Notes under the pieces: generated by a model | What the model was told of the DNA's origin: nothing | Databases searched by the model: none | Seen by the model: only the letters and a program-made list of their open reading frames with translations | Origin: Chamaea fasciata | Taxonomy: Eukaryota > Chordata > Aves > Passeriformes > Sylviidae | Assembly: GCA_029207755.1 (NCBI GenBank) | Contig: JARCOQ010000098.1 | Coordinates: 124,001-188,000 of the forward strand | Direction of reading: 5' to 3' | DNA length: 64,000 nucleotides | Shown: positions 10,843-20,367 of the stretch, in pieces | Position numbering within the stretch: position 1 is the first letter of the stretch | Layout of the letters: each line of letters opens with the position of its first letter | Program-made: the position numbers and the translations under genes

Positions 10843-11577
10843 TGTGATAAATAAGAATGGTGATTAAGTTATAAGTTGTTGGTTATAGAGTTGTAATGTT
10901 TTGTTCAAGAGTTATAATGCTGTTTGGCAGTTTTGTCCACTCTGTATCCCCTACCCCAAAATCCCACTTAGCTTTTCCATCAAGTCAAGCTGTTGCTGCT
11001 CCCTGGCATCACTGCTCCCTGGCATCACCACTCTCCATCTCTGCTGCTGCTTTGCCTGCCTGCACCCAGCCTGTCCCATCGGCTTGTGCCCTGCTTGCTC
11101 CACTTCCTGTCGGATCCTCTTCCTACTTCCTGCTGACAACCGGCCTGTCAGTCAGGCTGCTGCTGCCACCCTTATGGTAATTAGAAGAGCCCAGCTGCAT
11201 GATGGGACCATATCAACACCAAGAACCCCTAGCCAAAACGAGCCAGCTCAAAGTTTCAATCTGCCAAAGACAGCACTGGACTAAGCATACACAAGGGTAT
11301 TTATGCCGAGGGTTTTCATAAGTTTTTGTATCTCGCCATAACTTACGAAGTACTTAAAGAGCAAGACACCCCTGGACTCCATGAGCCAAGAGAGTTCTTT
11401 GGAAACCCCGCGAGGCGAGAACTCCCACTCTGCAGCACCAGCAGCAAAGTGGATTGCACCTCCTCCTCAGCGGTGTGGACGAAAGGGAGCAGCAGCGGCG
11501 TAGGCCACCCCTCGAGACCCTGTTTATTAATAAAGGCATTTAAAGGAGGAAACTGTGTCTCCTGCCCATTTATAACA
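10843..11577 (+). repeat. 3' LTR of provirus 1
   Basis: A 735-bp copy of the 5' LTR with two visible substitutions. It is followed by GAAG, repeating the four bases before the 5' LTR. It supplies the poly(A) signal (AATAAAGG near 11530). Confidence 0.93.
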
Positions 11578-11581
11578 GAAG

Positions 11582-11925
11582 GACAGTTCTTTTCCGTAGG
11601 AAGGAAAGTACAGAGCCCCAGGGTTTGGAAGGCAGGTGAGAGACTCACTAGGCCAAGGTCACCCAGACTTGTCATTAATGGCAGATTTTGTCTAGGAGCA
11701 GGCTTTGGATAGAGGGAATTTTTGGAGGTGGAATCCCAATCTCAGCCATGGGCACCTGGAGAAGCAGGACAGGGTTTTTTTCCCATTGGAAGGAAAGCAC
11801 AAAGCCTTCCCTAGAGTTTTGGGGACAGATGGGAAGTGACCCTTGTGAAACCACTGCCAGCCAGACTTGTCCTGACAATATTCCCATGGGAACTATCCCT
11901 GGATATAAGGAAGTTTAGCAGTGAA
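11582..11925 (+). repeat. Rest of the local direct repeat
   Basis: This continues the unit interrupted by provirus 1 and contains its second unit from 11725. Both hold text like GGAAGGAAAG..CAGAGCC and CCCAGACTTGTC. A weaker third match (GAATTCTGGCCGTGG) starts near 11929. Identity between units is moderate, so this is an old repeat. Confidence 0.45.
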
Positions 11926-12384
11926 ATCTGAATTCTGGCCGTGGCTGGTGCATTTGCCAGCATTGCCATGGGTTAGCACAGGAGGGGGAGATTTCCCCTT
12001 CGAGAGAAGCTCGTATTTCAGTTTTTGCATTCAGGCCGCTCCAGATCCCTCAGCTTTGGTTGCACAGCAGCTGGAAATGCAAGCGCAGGAGCTCTCTTTG
12101 GGCCCAGCCACAGCAGGTGACAGCAAGGACAGGGCCCTGGCAGTGTGACATGCGCAGAGAGCGCCTTCAGCAAACGCTGGGGGCTGGAACTCTGTGCAGA
12201 AAAGGCCCCGGGGGGTCTCTGCACCCAGGCTAAAGGAACAAAGTTCCATTTCTGGCCTGGCTGGGGAGCACCACAATGGTGCCTTTTCAGGGCAAGCTTC
12301 CATTGCCGGCTGTTCTCTGAGCCCCAGAGGGGATTCCGGGGGGCCAAGGGACTGAGAGAGGGACTGTGCAGGAGCCGGGAACAG
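11926..12384. other. No gene recognised
   Basis: Short open frames on both strands overlap here without domains. Composition is moderately GC-rich. Nothing else is visible. Confidence 0.35.
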
Positions 12385-13530
12385 TGAGAGAGCCCAGGCT
12401 CTGGATTTGTGTTTATTTTAGAACTTCCCGTGTGTCTAAAACATTCCTTGCATGGTTCTGCCTTGGGAAAGGGGAACTTCCTTGGTGGCACCTTGGGCTT
12501 GGCACACACCTGAGGATGTTATAAATGATCAGAGCCAATTTCCAAAATCAAAGATTTATTTAACAAATTTGAAAAGCAATTTCGGGAAACGCCACGATAA
12601 ATCAGGACAACATCGTTCGAATGTTGGGTGGACAACCCGGGAGCAGCAAAGGGTGCTTCTCCGGAGTACTGCCCACAAATTCGGGGTCTCAGGGGAGGTG
12701 TTTTATACCATTTTTCTACCCTGAGGCGAAAACAAGACGGTAACAAAGAACCCGAAGAACATGACATCATGTACATAACATAATCATTGAAATGTCTGGT
12801 GTCCGCAAGGGATATCTGAAAGAGTTTCCTGAGAAATTGAGAAGACGTCTGAATGAAAAGTCTCCGAATCTTCTGTCAGAAGGTTTCTGCCCAGATTGGT
12901 ATCGGATCTCCTGATGAGCTGTGAAGATGTGGTCAGCCCATGCTTAATGGGCCGTTTCCCGGTTACCTCTCTGGCAGATGTCGAGGTAACACCTTTGGAC
13001 TGTGAAAAGACTGTGGTATGCGAAGAGATGCCCTGAAACTCTTTCCAGGAATTCAGGGGTTTTTTTACATTCCACTGCAAAGTTTTAATACACACAATTT
13101 TAATCCACGAATTTAATACTATGTATCTATTACAAGGAGATTGTCTGTTTTCCATGGGGAAGCTCAGGGGTTTTAGATTGCTAAAATAAAAGAAAGGAAA
13201 CCCCTCGTTGCCTGAGTGCACCCAGTTCTCCGAGCAAAGCAGGTCCCACGTGAGCGAGGAGAGGCAGGCTGGAGTTGGGGAATGTGGAGCAAGGTTGTCC
13301 ACTGGGTCAGAGCTCAAGGCACAGCTTCTCTGAGCAGGCCAGACCTGCCTGCTTAGGAGAGTCCCTGGGTCAATATGAGTCACTGAATGCTGCAATCACC
13401 TCTGCTCTCAAGAGAAAAATACACCCTTGAAAACAGGAATGTGCGTTTATTAGAAGCCCTTTGAAATATTTCTCCGTAACTCTAGGAAAAAAGATCTCCC
13501 AATGAATTGCAACAGACCACGGGGAAATCA
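12385..13530 (-). repeat. Old interspersed repeat, inverted copy, split by a solo LTR
   Basis: The flanks 12385-12516 and 13135-13530 together match, in reverse complement, 24620-25080. Shared segments include the CATTCCTTGCATGGTTCTGCC region near 12440, the TGCTTTGCTC..AGAACTGGGT region, and the AACTCTAGGA block near 13480. A separate LTR (12517-13134) sits inside this copy but not in the other, so the other copy shows the empty site. The repeat family is not named. Confidence 0.7.
12517..13134 (-). mobile_element. Solo LTR, class I type, antisense
   Basis: A 618-bp LTR on the minus strand, starting TGTAATAGAT (from 13134 downward) and ending ATTTATAACA (at 12517). It is flanked by the 4-bp target duplication AGGA (12513-12516 and 13135-13138). 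Minus-strand landmarks are a TATAAAA near 12700 and an AATAAA near 12560. Its 3' end resembles that of the provirus 1 LTR (ATTTATAACA), suggesting the same broad ERV class. No internal sequence remains, as expected after LTR-LTR recombination. Confidence 0.85.
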
Positions 13531-13549
13531 AGGGAGAGCTGAGAGATGA

Positions 13550-14310
13550 ATTTCAAAGGAGGTAAGGATTTGAGAAAAGTTAATGTTTTAGCTAAAGATA
13601 AGCTTTGCCAGAATTAGTTAAAGTAGGTAGCTAGATAAGCTGTGCTGGAAAGAATTAGAAGTTAATGGTTAGATGAAAGGATTCCGATCAAGGATAACGG
13701 TCCTGGATCTAAATAACTAATTGCTTGTCATTTTTGTGTTTGTTTAGCTGTGTTTATAATGAGAAACAGAAGAAACTGATAAATAGATTTAGGAACACAG
13801 ACAATTGTAAATCCTCGAGCATCGTAAAACCCATTCAACAGTCACGGAGAAAGGAAACAGGAGTGTGACCAGTTATCATTTATCTTGATATCCATTGTAA
13901 AGGTTGAAAGTTTACAATGAGGAAGACTCCACTTACTTCCTTTTTTTACGCCCCCTCCCCATATAAAGGACCACTGACCCAATTCAAAGAACAAACTACA
14001 CACGCTTAATAGATTTTTAGCTAATTATAATATGAAGCAGAGAATGGGAGGTTTTAGTGCTATAAATATGTATTAGTATTTTGGATACTAAATAAATATA
14101 TATTAGTATTAGTATAATATGTATTAGTATTAGTGCTATAAATATGTATTAGTACTTGAATTTGTAACTTGGCAGTGCATTTTAGGGAGTGATCGCACAC
14201 AACTGCCTGGCGTTGCATTGAGCATACACTTTCTAACTCTAAACTGTTAGAGAGTCTTCTGTCTGTCACAGTTGGGTATCGATAGTAGATCAATATCCAT
14301 ATTTTAGTAA
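13550..14310 (+). repeat. LTR-like repeat, copy 2 of 3 (sense)
   Basis: This matches copies at 846-1745 and 34895-35480 in opposite orientation. In this orientation an LTR-like plan is visible: a TATA box (CATATAAAGG near 13960), then AATAAA near 14089, then the shared tail around CTTTCTAACTCTAAACTGTTAGAGAG (near 14230) ending near GTATCGATA..ATATCCATA. A private insertion of ATTAGT-type microsatellite occupies about 14064-14155. Terminal TG..CA ends were not resolved. Confidence 0.55.
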
Positions 14311-14326
14311 GTCAGCAGTGGCACAG

Positions 14327-14971
14327 TGTTGGGGGTTGGGTTTGTTCCTTCTTTCTCTTGGGAATTTTTTCCCCACGGGTTGCCAAGGGGACCGGGTGTT
14401 GGATACTTGAGAGTGCTTGGCTGAAACAAAGAGATGGACAAAAAGTAGAAGGGGGAGATAACGCAGGTAAAAGACACAGCTTGAAGCAGCTGCGTGCTTT
14501 TCTGCTTCCGGCGTTCGGGAGACGCGTGTCGGCCGCTCCTCGAGGATCTCAGCCGCCGCTTTTCTGCCTCGCCTTCGAGCTGCTTCGGCGCTGCTCCTCT
14601 TGCTGCAGCGTGACCCTGCACTCCCTGCGCTGCCGGGACATCCTGCCCCTGCCTGCCGGGACACCCTGCCATCCCAGCTACCAGCCCGGGACTTTTCCAC
14701 TGTTCCAGCTTGGTGCTCTGAGGATCCTGCAGGGACACCGAAACCAAACTGCTCTGGGTTTTGTGAAACAAAGCCCTCAAGGTTCTTGGTACTGTTGTCG
14801 TTTGTCATTAATGCTGTAGTTGTTTGGTGGGGGGGGGAGTTTTTTTTTGTGTTTGTTTGCTTTGTATTACATACTAGTAAAGAACTGCTATTCCTATTTT
14901 CCCAAATCTTTGCCAAAGAGCCTCTGATTGTAATTTTACCTAGCAGATACCTGTCTTCCTAAACCAAGACA
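14327..14971 (+). repeat. 5' LTR of provirus 2
   Basis: Starts TGTTGGGGGTTGGG and ends AAACCAAGACA, 645 bp. It contains long open frames on both strands (up to 208 codons) that recur in every LTR of the family and are not taken as genes. Confidence 0.93.
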
Positions 14972-14976
14972 GATTT

Positions 14977-14993
14977 TGGCGCCCAACGTGGGG
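14977..14993 (+). promoter_or_regulatory. Primer-binding site, tRNA-Lys(1,2) type
   Basis: TGGCGCCCAACGTGGGG lies five bases after the LTR end. It is the primer sequence typical of betaretroviruses that use tRNA-Lys1,2. Confidence 0.88.
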
Positions 14994-15059
14994 CACGAGG
15001 GCACTGAGAAAAGAAAAGGGAAGAGAAATAGCAGTTCTTAACTAACCTAGTACTTTCTT

Positions 15060-15653
15060 TTGTGTGCGTTGGATATAAAAACCTCATTAGGCTGCATCAT
15101 GTGGTCTAACTTAGCCTGGTTTGAGTGGCATGTGGTTGTGGCTGTATTCCTTCCATTTGCAGGCCCTTATCTAAACATGGGCCCTATAACTAAGGCTACT
15201 GTGACTGTCATCCAGTTTATTTTATGGCTTAATAAGGTGAAGAACTCATGGATTTTTAATTTCCTCTGGAAGGCAAGCACATAGATTCAGGGCTATCGTA
15301 CACTAACTGTGTGTTTTTGGAGTTACTTTAACAATGGTACCTACTGTGAAGAAATGACACCGGGAGAAGTTTCTTTTTCCCAACCCTTTACCCATCTCTT
15401 TGGGTCTGCCCCACCAGTTTTTGAAGGGTTTAAATCCTCTCTGAATGCTAATGATATCATACAATGGCTGGTGCTGCTAATATGCGTATTCTGTTTAGCA
15501 TTCAGAGATAAGAGAAGATTGACCTGGATAACCACCCTGATACCTAGCCCACAGAATAAAGATGATACCCCAGAGCCTGACTCTGCCCCACAGCCTGCCT
15601 CAAAAAGGACCCACCCGGATTGAGTTGAAGTTCTAGTAAAAGAAATAGGCCAA
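15060..15653 (+). pseudogene. N-terminal part of the provirus 2 gag-like frame, with hydrophobic segments
   Basis: In one reading frame from ATG 15060 the sequence is open except for stops at 15282-15284 and 15621-15623, and it stays in the frame of the 408-codon segment beginning at 15654. It encodes two strongly hydrophobic stretches, around 15125-15240 and 15452-15505, each long enough to span a membrane, and then an acidic, Pro-rich region. Predicted membrane segments in the N-terminal part of a Gag-like protein are unusual. It could instead be a separate accessory frame upstream of gag. With two stops, this copy cannot make the whole product. Confidence 0.45.
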
Positions 15654-16880
15654 ATGCTGAAAGAGTACATTTCCCCAGCTCATGAAAAACCCTCCCCCTG
15701 CCCCGAGAAGGCAGAGACTGATAGTGCAGCAGTGGAACCCACAGATGTTACAACTGTCCAGGTTCCAGCTGAACCACAAGGGCAGCCACAGCCAGCAGCA
15801 GTCGCCCCTGTGGAAACAAGGAAGTGTAAAGTGAAATCGTCAGATCCTGATATTAAGAGTAAGAAAGGAAGGTCCTCACAATCCACAGAAGAGCCACAGG
15901 TTGAGATCATCACTGAGTCCCTGACATATGAAAGTCTACGTAATCTGCAAAAAGATATTGCACGACGAGGACGTGAGGCTTATACAGCCTGGCTACTCCG
16001 AGTCTGGGACCTTATAGGTACAGGTGTGCAACTAGATAGTGCTGAAGCAAGGAATTTGAGACCCTTGACCCAGGACTCAAGTATAAATCAGGTATTTGTA
16101 AGAGAGCAAAAGCCCCTTCCCCTTTGGGAACGACTTCTAATGAGTGTGAGAGAGAGATTTGTCCACAGAGACAGAATGCAAGAGCACAACAATAGAATGC
16201 GATGGAAGACCCTTGAGGAAGGAATCCAACAGTTGAGAGAAGTGGCAGTATTGGAAGTACTTTTTGGGAAGACCGGACAGCATGATAATGACCCCGACAA
16301 GGTTAAATGCACAAGGCACATGTTGTGGAATCTGGCAACTCATGGACCATCCCAATACGCCACATTCATCGCAACAATTAATGCCGAAGATAACCGAAAG
16401 ACAGTAGGTTCTGTTGCCAACAAGCTCAGAAATTATGAAAGTATGATCAGTGGCCCAATGCAAGCTCATGTCTCTGCGGTGGTGAAAGAACTCAAAGAAG
16501 AGATGAGGAAAATAAGAGAGGAGATGAGAAGGAACAGTTCCCATGTAGCACCGGTGCGAGTCACAGGCCCCAGAATCAGAGCCCAACATCCCCCAGCGAG
16601 AGAGAAAGGGTACACCCCTCGAGCTGACCTGTGGTTTTATCTGCGAGACCATAAGGAGGACATGAGAGCGTGGCATGGGAAACCTACTTCTGTCCTGGCA
16701 GCACGGGTACGTGAGCTCAAGGAGAGAAACGCTAACAGAGGGAGTTCCACTAGAATGAAGGTAGCCTCAGCCTCCCATGAGCAAGCTGCCAGGTATTACG
16801 GAGGTGAGAATGCTGTGTCAGATTCCCTCGAAAGAACCTCTACCATGTACGTCCAAGAAAGGAATAATAACCAGTACTAG
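15654..16880 (+). CDS. Gag-like protein of provirus 2 (408 codons, partial)
   Basis: Longest open frame of the element. The first 85 residues are rich in Pro, Glu and Lys. A mainly helical region follows (about residues 90-300) with Arg-rich helices and a segment resembling retroviral capsid sequence (LEEGIQQLREVAVLEVLFG, near residues 190-210). A strongly charged coiled-coil-like helix (KELKEEMRKIREEMRR) lies near residue 285. No CCHC zinc knuckle is seen. The ATG at 15654 is simply the first after the in-frame stop at 15621; the native protein probably started further upstream. The call as Gag rests on position between primer site and integrase and on general character, not a decisive motif. 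Lack of interior stops contrasts with the ruined integrase beyond it. Confidence 0.5.
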   Translation: MLKEYISPAHEKPSPCPEKAETDSAAVEPTDVTTVQVPAEPQGQPQPAAVAPVETRKCKVKSSDPDIKSKKGRSSQSTEEPQVEIITESLTYESLRNLQKDIARRGREAYTAWLLRVWDLIGTGVQLDSAEARNLRPLTQDSSINQVFVREQKPLPLWERLLMSVRERFVHRDRMQEHNNRMRWKTLEEGIQQLREVAVLEVLFGKTGQHDNDPDKVKCTRHMLWNLATHGPSQYATFIATINAEDNRKTVGSVANKLRNYESMISGPMQAHVSAVVKELKEEMRKIREEMRRNSSHVAPVRVTGPRIRAQHPPAREKGYTPRADLWFYLRDHKEDMRAWHGKPTSVLAARVRELKERNANRGSSTRMKVASASHEQAARYYGGENAVSDSLERTSTMYVQERNNNQY

Positions 16881-16919
16881 AGGGGCCCTGCCTCTAGCCA
16901 AGAAGAGGCACGAGAAAAT

Positions 16920-17632
16920 CGAGTTTTTTGGACTGTGTGGATTCGATGGCCTGGCACATCAGAGCCACAAAAATATGAAGAAGCCTAGCAAATTGACTAC
17001 ATCACCCTTCCCCAAACCCGCCAGAGCAAGCGTTATGTGCTAACCATAGTAAAAGCCACCACTGAATAGTTAAAGACCTACCCTGTGCCTCATGCTACTG
17101 CCCAGAACACCATCCTGGGCCTAGAAAAACAAATCCTATAAAAACATGGCACCCCTAAAAGAATCGAGTCAAACAATGAGACTCATTTCAAGAATAGTCT
17201 TATAAGCACCTGAACTAAAAAACATAGCATTGAGTAAGTGTACCATATTCCTTATCATGCACCAGCAGCCGGGAAAGTTGAACGGTGCAATAGCCTACTT
17301 AAAACTACCTTGAAAGCACTGAGTGGAAGAACCTTTAAGAATTGAAATACTAATTTAGCAAAGGCCACCTGGTTGGTGAACACTCGAGGTTCCACCAACC
17401 GAGCAAGTCCTGCCCAATCTAAGCCCTTGCAAAAAACAGACGGAAATAAAATTCCAGTAGTACACATGAGAAGTATGCTGAAAAAAACTGTTTAGATTAA
17501 TCCTGCCTCCAGCAAAGACAATCCCATCCGTGGGGTTGTCTTCGCTCAGAGACCAGGTTGCACCTGGTAGGTAATGCAAAAAGATAAAAAGACCCGATGC
17601 ATACCTCAAGGAGACCTTGTTTTAGAGTGAAC
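16920..17632 (+). pseudogene. Integrase remnant of provirus 2
   Basis: Translation in one main frame gives integrase landmarks: QIDYITLP (first catalytic Asp) near 17000, then RIESNNETHF near 17160, then GKVERCN (catalytic Glu) near 17270, and a C-terminal region with VNTRGSTNRASPAQ and VVFAQRPGCTW. At least six stop codons interrupt it. The second catalytic position, normally Asp in an SDNG-type motif, reads Asn. The enzyme is therefore dead twice over. Protease, RT and RNase H do not precede it. Confidence 0.8.
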
Positions 17633-17741
17633 TATCCATGACAATGTGGCTGCATCCATATTTGCATATATATATATGTATTTTTAATAGTTAAAACTCA
17701 ATGTAATATGTTTGTATGGGAAAAAAATTCAAGGTGGATAA

Positions 17742-18386
17742 TGTTGGGGGTTGGGTTTGTTCCTTCTTTCTCTTGGGAATTTTTTCCCCACGGGTTGCCA
17801 AGGGGACCGGGTGTTGGATACTTGAGAGTGCTTGGCTGAAACACAGAGATGGACAAAAAGTAGAAGGGGGAGATAACGCAGGTAAAAGACACAGCTTGAA
17901 GCAGCTGCGTGCTTTTCTGCTTCCGGCGTTCGGGAGACGCGTGTCGGCCGCTCCTCGAGGATCTCAGCCGCCGCTTTTCTGCCTCGCCTTCGAGCTGCTT
18001 CGGCGCTGCTCCTCTTGCTGCAGCGTGACCCTGCACTCCCTGCGCTGCCGGGACATCCTGCCCCTGCCTGCCGGGACACCCTGCCATCCCAGCTACCAGC
18101 CCGGGACTTTTCCACTGTTCCAGCTTGGTGCTCTGAGGATCCTGCAGGGACACCGAAACCAAACTGCTCTGGGTTTTGTGAAACAAAGCCCTCAAGGTTC
18201 TTGGTACTGTTGTCGTTTGTCATTAATGCTGTAGTTGTTTGGTGGGGGGGGGAGTTTTTTTTTGTGTTTGTTTGCTTTGTATTACATACTAGTAAAGAAC
18301 TGCTATTCCTATTTTCCCAAATCTTTGCCAAAGAGCCTCTGATTGTAATTTTACCTAGCAGATACCTGTCTTCCTAAACCAAGACA
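17742..18386 (+). repeat. 3' LTR of provirus 2
   Basis: Same 645-bp length as the 5' LTR with one visible substitution. Even the runs of nine G and nine T agree. It is followed by CACAG, repeating the bases before the 5' LTR. Confidence 0.93.
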
Positions 18387-18391
18387 CACAG

Positions 18392-19394
18392 GAAACTCCC
18401 AGCTGATGGGAACAAACTTCCTGGCTGACTTCAGAGGCCACGACAGAACTGAGTGGTTTCCCTCCTGTCCCCCAGCCCTTCCTGGCCCCAGGGGCTGATG
18501 GCATTTGTGCTCCCTCAGGTTCATCTCCCCACACCAACACCATGGGGGTGCTCAGGCCTGCTCTGGGCACTGCAAACAGGGGCTCCTGAGCCAGAGCTGC
18601 CGTGTCTGTGCCTGCAAGGATGCGGCCCCCGTGTGAGCTGGGAGAGAGGCCAGGGCTGCAGAGGGGGGATGTTGTTGGCAGGGGCATGAGGACGCTCTGG
18701 GACGCTGCCCGGGGGTGTCCAGCACAGTGGGGATGGATCAGCCCCTGCTCTGCTGCTCCTTCCCGTCTCCCCCAGGGACCCTGCAGAGCCCCAGCCGGGC
18801 TGTTTGCCCCCAGCCTGCCCACGGCCACCCTGGGGCTGCTCACGGGGCTTTTCCGTGCACAGCATTGGGCCTGGGCGTGTTCTGGAGAGAGCCTGGGCAA
18901 GGAGCCTGGAGCAGCGAGGCCCTGCCCTGAGGCGTCAGCGCTGCCCCAGCGGAGCCCATGGCCTGTCCCTGCTGCAGCCCCGGCACTGCCAGCCCCAGCC
19001 CTGTGCCCGGCGCCGAGAGCACTCAGGCCCTACAGCAACACCAGGGCCAGGAGGGCAGCGGGGCAGGGCCACGGGAGCAGCGCTGCCAACACCAAGGGCT
19101 GCTGCTCCTGGGCACAGCTGCTGTGCCAGCACTGATCTGCCCCCAGCTCTCATCCAGAGAAGAGAACCAAAGGGGGATCTCTGCAGAAAACTTGCCTGCC
19201 AGATCCTTGGGTTCCTTTAAAGCCACCAGGAGTGCAGCCCCTCATTGACACAGTCTGTGGCCACAGGGAAGGTGGAGAGAAACAAAATGAGAAATGGCAC
19301 AAACAGTGACACTGCTTTGTGGACAATATTACAAAAGTAAAACAAAGGAAAAGAACCTCCAAAGTAAAGCAACAAGAGGTATCAAAAATGACTT
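18392..19394. other. No gene recognised (GC-rich)
   Basis: Open frames of up to 181 codons overlap on both strands in GC-rich sequence, with no recognised domain. This is probably sequence 3' of the olfactory receptor pseudogene, which is read on the minus strand. Confidence 0.4.
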
Positions 19395-20367
19395 TTATGA
19401 CAAGTGATTTTGAGAAACTGGCCAGCAGTTTAACGTTTGGGAAACCATCCAGCCATCAGTCTTCCACTCTGTAGCCTCGAGCTCCTGCTTCCTCAGGCTG
19501 TAGATGAGGGGGTTCAGGGCTGGAGGCACCAGCGAGAACAGAACTGACAGGGCCAGATCCGGGGATGGGGAGGAGATGGAGGGGGGCTTCAGGTGAGCAA
19601 ACATGACGGTGCTGAGGAACAGGGAGACCACGGCCAGGTGATGGAGGCAGGTGGAGAAGGCTTTGTGACGTCATCCCTGCTCAGAGGGGATCCTCAGCAC
19701 GGCCCTGAAGATCTGCACAGAGGAGAAAACAATGAACACAAAACAACGTAATCCTAAAGAGATGGAAAAACCAATGAACCCAAACTCCCTGAAGCAGTAG
19801 TTGGACTAGGAGAGCTTGAGGATCTGGTGAACCTCGTGGAAGAACTGGCCCAGGGCATTGCCATGGCACAGGGGCAGGGAAAATGTATTGGCCGTGTGCA
19901 TGAGAGCATTGAGAAAGGCACTGGCCCAGGCAGCTGCTGCCATGTGGGCACAAGCTCTGCTGCCCAGGAGGGTCCCGTAGTGCAGGGGTCTGCAGATGGA
20001 CACATAGCGGTCATAGCACATGATGGTCAGGAGCAAATACTCTGCTGAGATGAAGAACAGAAAGAAAAAGAGCCGTGCAGCACCTCCCGTGTAGGAGATG
20101 GTCCTGGTGTCCCAGAGGGAATTGTGCATGGCTTTGCGGACAGTGGTGCAGATGGAGCCCAGGTCGCTGAGGGCCAGGTTGAGCAGGAAGAAGAACATGG
20201 GGCTGTGCAGGTGGTGGCCGCAAGCTATGGCACTGATGATGAGGCCATGACCCAGGAGGGCAGCCAGGGAGATGCCCAGGAAGAGGCAGAAGTGCAGGAG
20301 CTGCAGCTGCCGCGTGTCTGCCAATGCCAGCAGGAGGGAAGCGGCTGATGGAGCTGCTGTTGGACAT
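19395..20367 (-). pseudogene. Olfactory receptor pseudogene (family 14-like)
   Basis: Minus-strand seven-transmembrane receptor remnant, normally a single-exon odorant receptor of about 310 residues in sensory neurons. Landmarks in order are an N-terminus of MSNSSSIS type (ATG at 20367), HLHSPMFFFLLNLALSDL (intracellular loop 1 and TM2), MCYDRYVSICRPLHYGTLL (DRY box), RHKAFSTC before TM6, and NPLIYSLR in TM7. Three lesions are visible: an extra base soon after the start (near 20336-20342) that shifts the frame, an in-frame TAG near 19807, and an in-frame TGA near 19679 just before RHKAFSTC. The sequence strongly resembles the expanded OR14-type (gamma-c) receptors of birds, a family call made from memory of the motifs. 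It is isolated here; no second copy is seen. Confidence 0.88.

Larger units (their letters stand above)
2886..11577 (+). mobile_element. Complete class I (gammaretrovirus-like) endogenous provirus
   Basis: An 8692-bp proviral unit: 5' LTR, tRNA-Pro primer site, leader of about 970 bases, gag, pro-pol in the same frame after one UAG, a short env remnant, polypurine tract and 3' LTR. It is flanked by the 4-bp target duplication GAAG (2882-2885 and 11578-11581), typical of gammaretrovirus-like integrases. The LTRs are each 735 bp and differ by eye at only two positions (near 3447/11404 and 3550/11507), so the insertion is young. The enzymes look whole but env does not, so the copy could act only inside cells or with help in trans. 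Family assignment rests on the single CCHC finger, the readthrough layout and the Pro primer site. Confidence 0.92.
14327..18386 (+). mobile_element. Recently inserted, internally defective endogenous provirus 2
   Basis: A 4060-bp unit with two 645-bp LTRs (14327-14971 and 17742-18386) and 5-bp duplications CACAG at 14322-14326 and 18387-18391. It has a primer site of tRNA-Lys type, a gag-like frame, then directly an integrase remnant. Protease, RT and RNase H are not seen, so the interior has a large deletion. The LTRs differ at one visible position (A at about 14434, C at about 17849), implying very recent insertion although the pol remnant is full of stops. It was therefore probably copied in trans as an already defective element. 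The Lys primer site suggests class II, while a 5-bp duplication is more usual for class III, so the class is left open. Related LTRs occur at 51710-52396 and 61663-62430. Confidence 0.88.

Noticed and set aside
14304..14962. Overlapping frames up to 208 codons in the provirus 2 LTR
   Set aside because: They recur in all LTR copies on both strands and have no domain; compositional.
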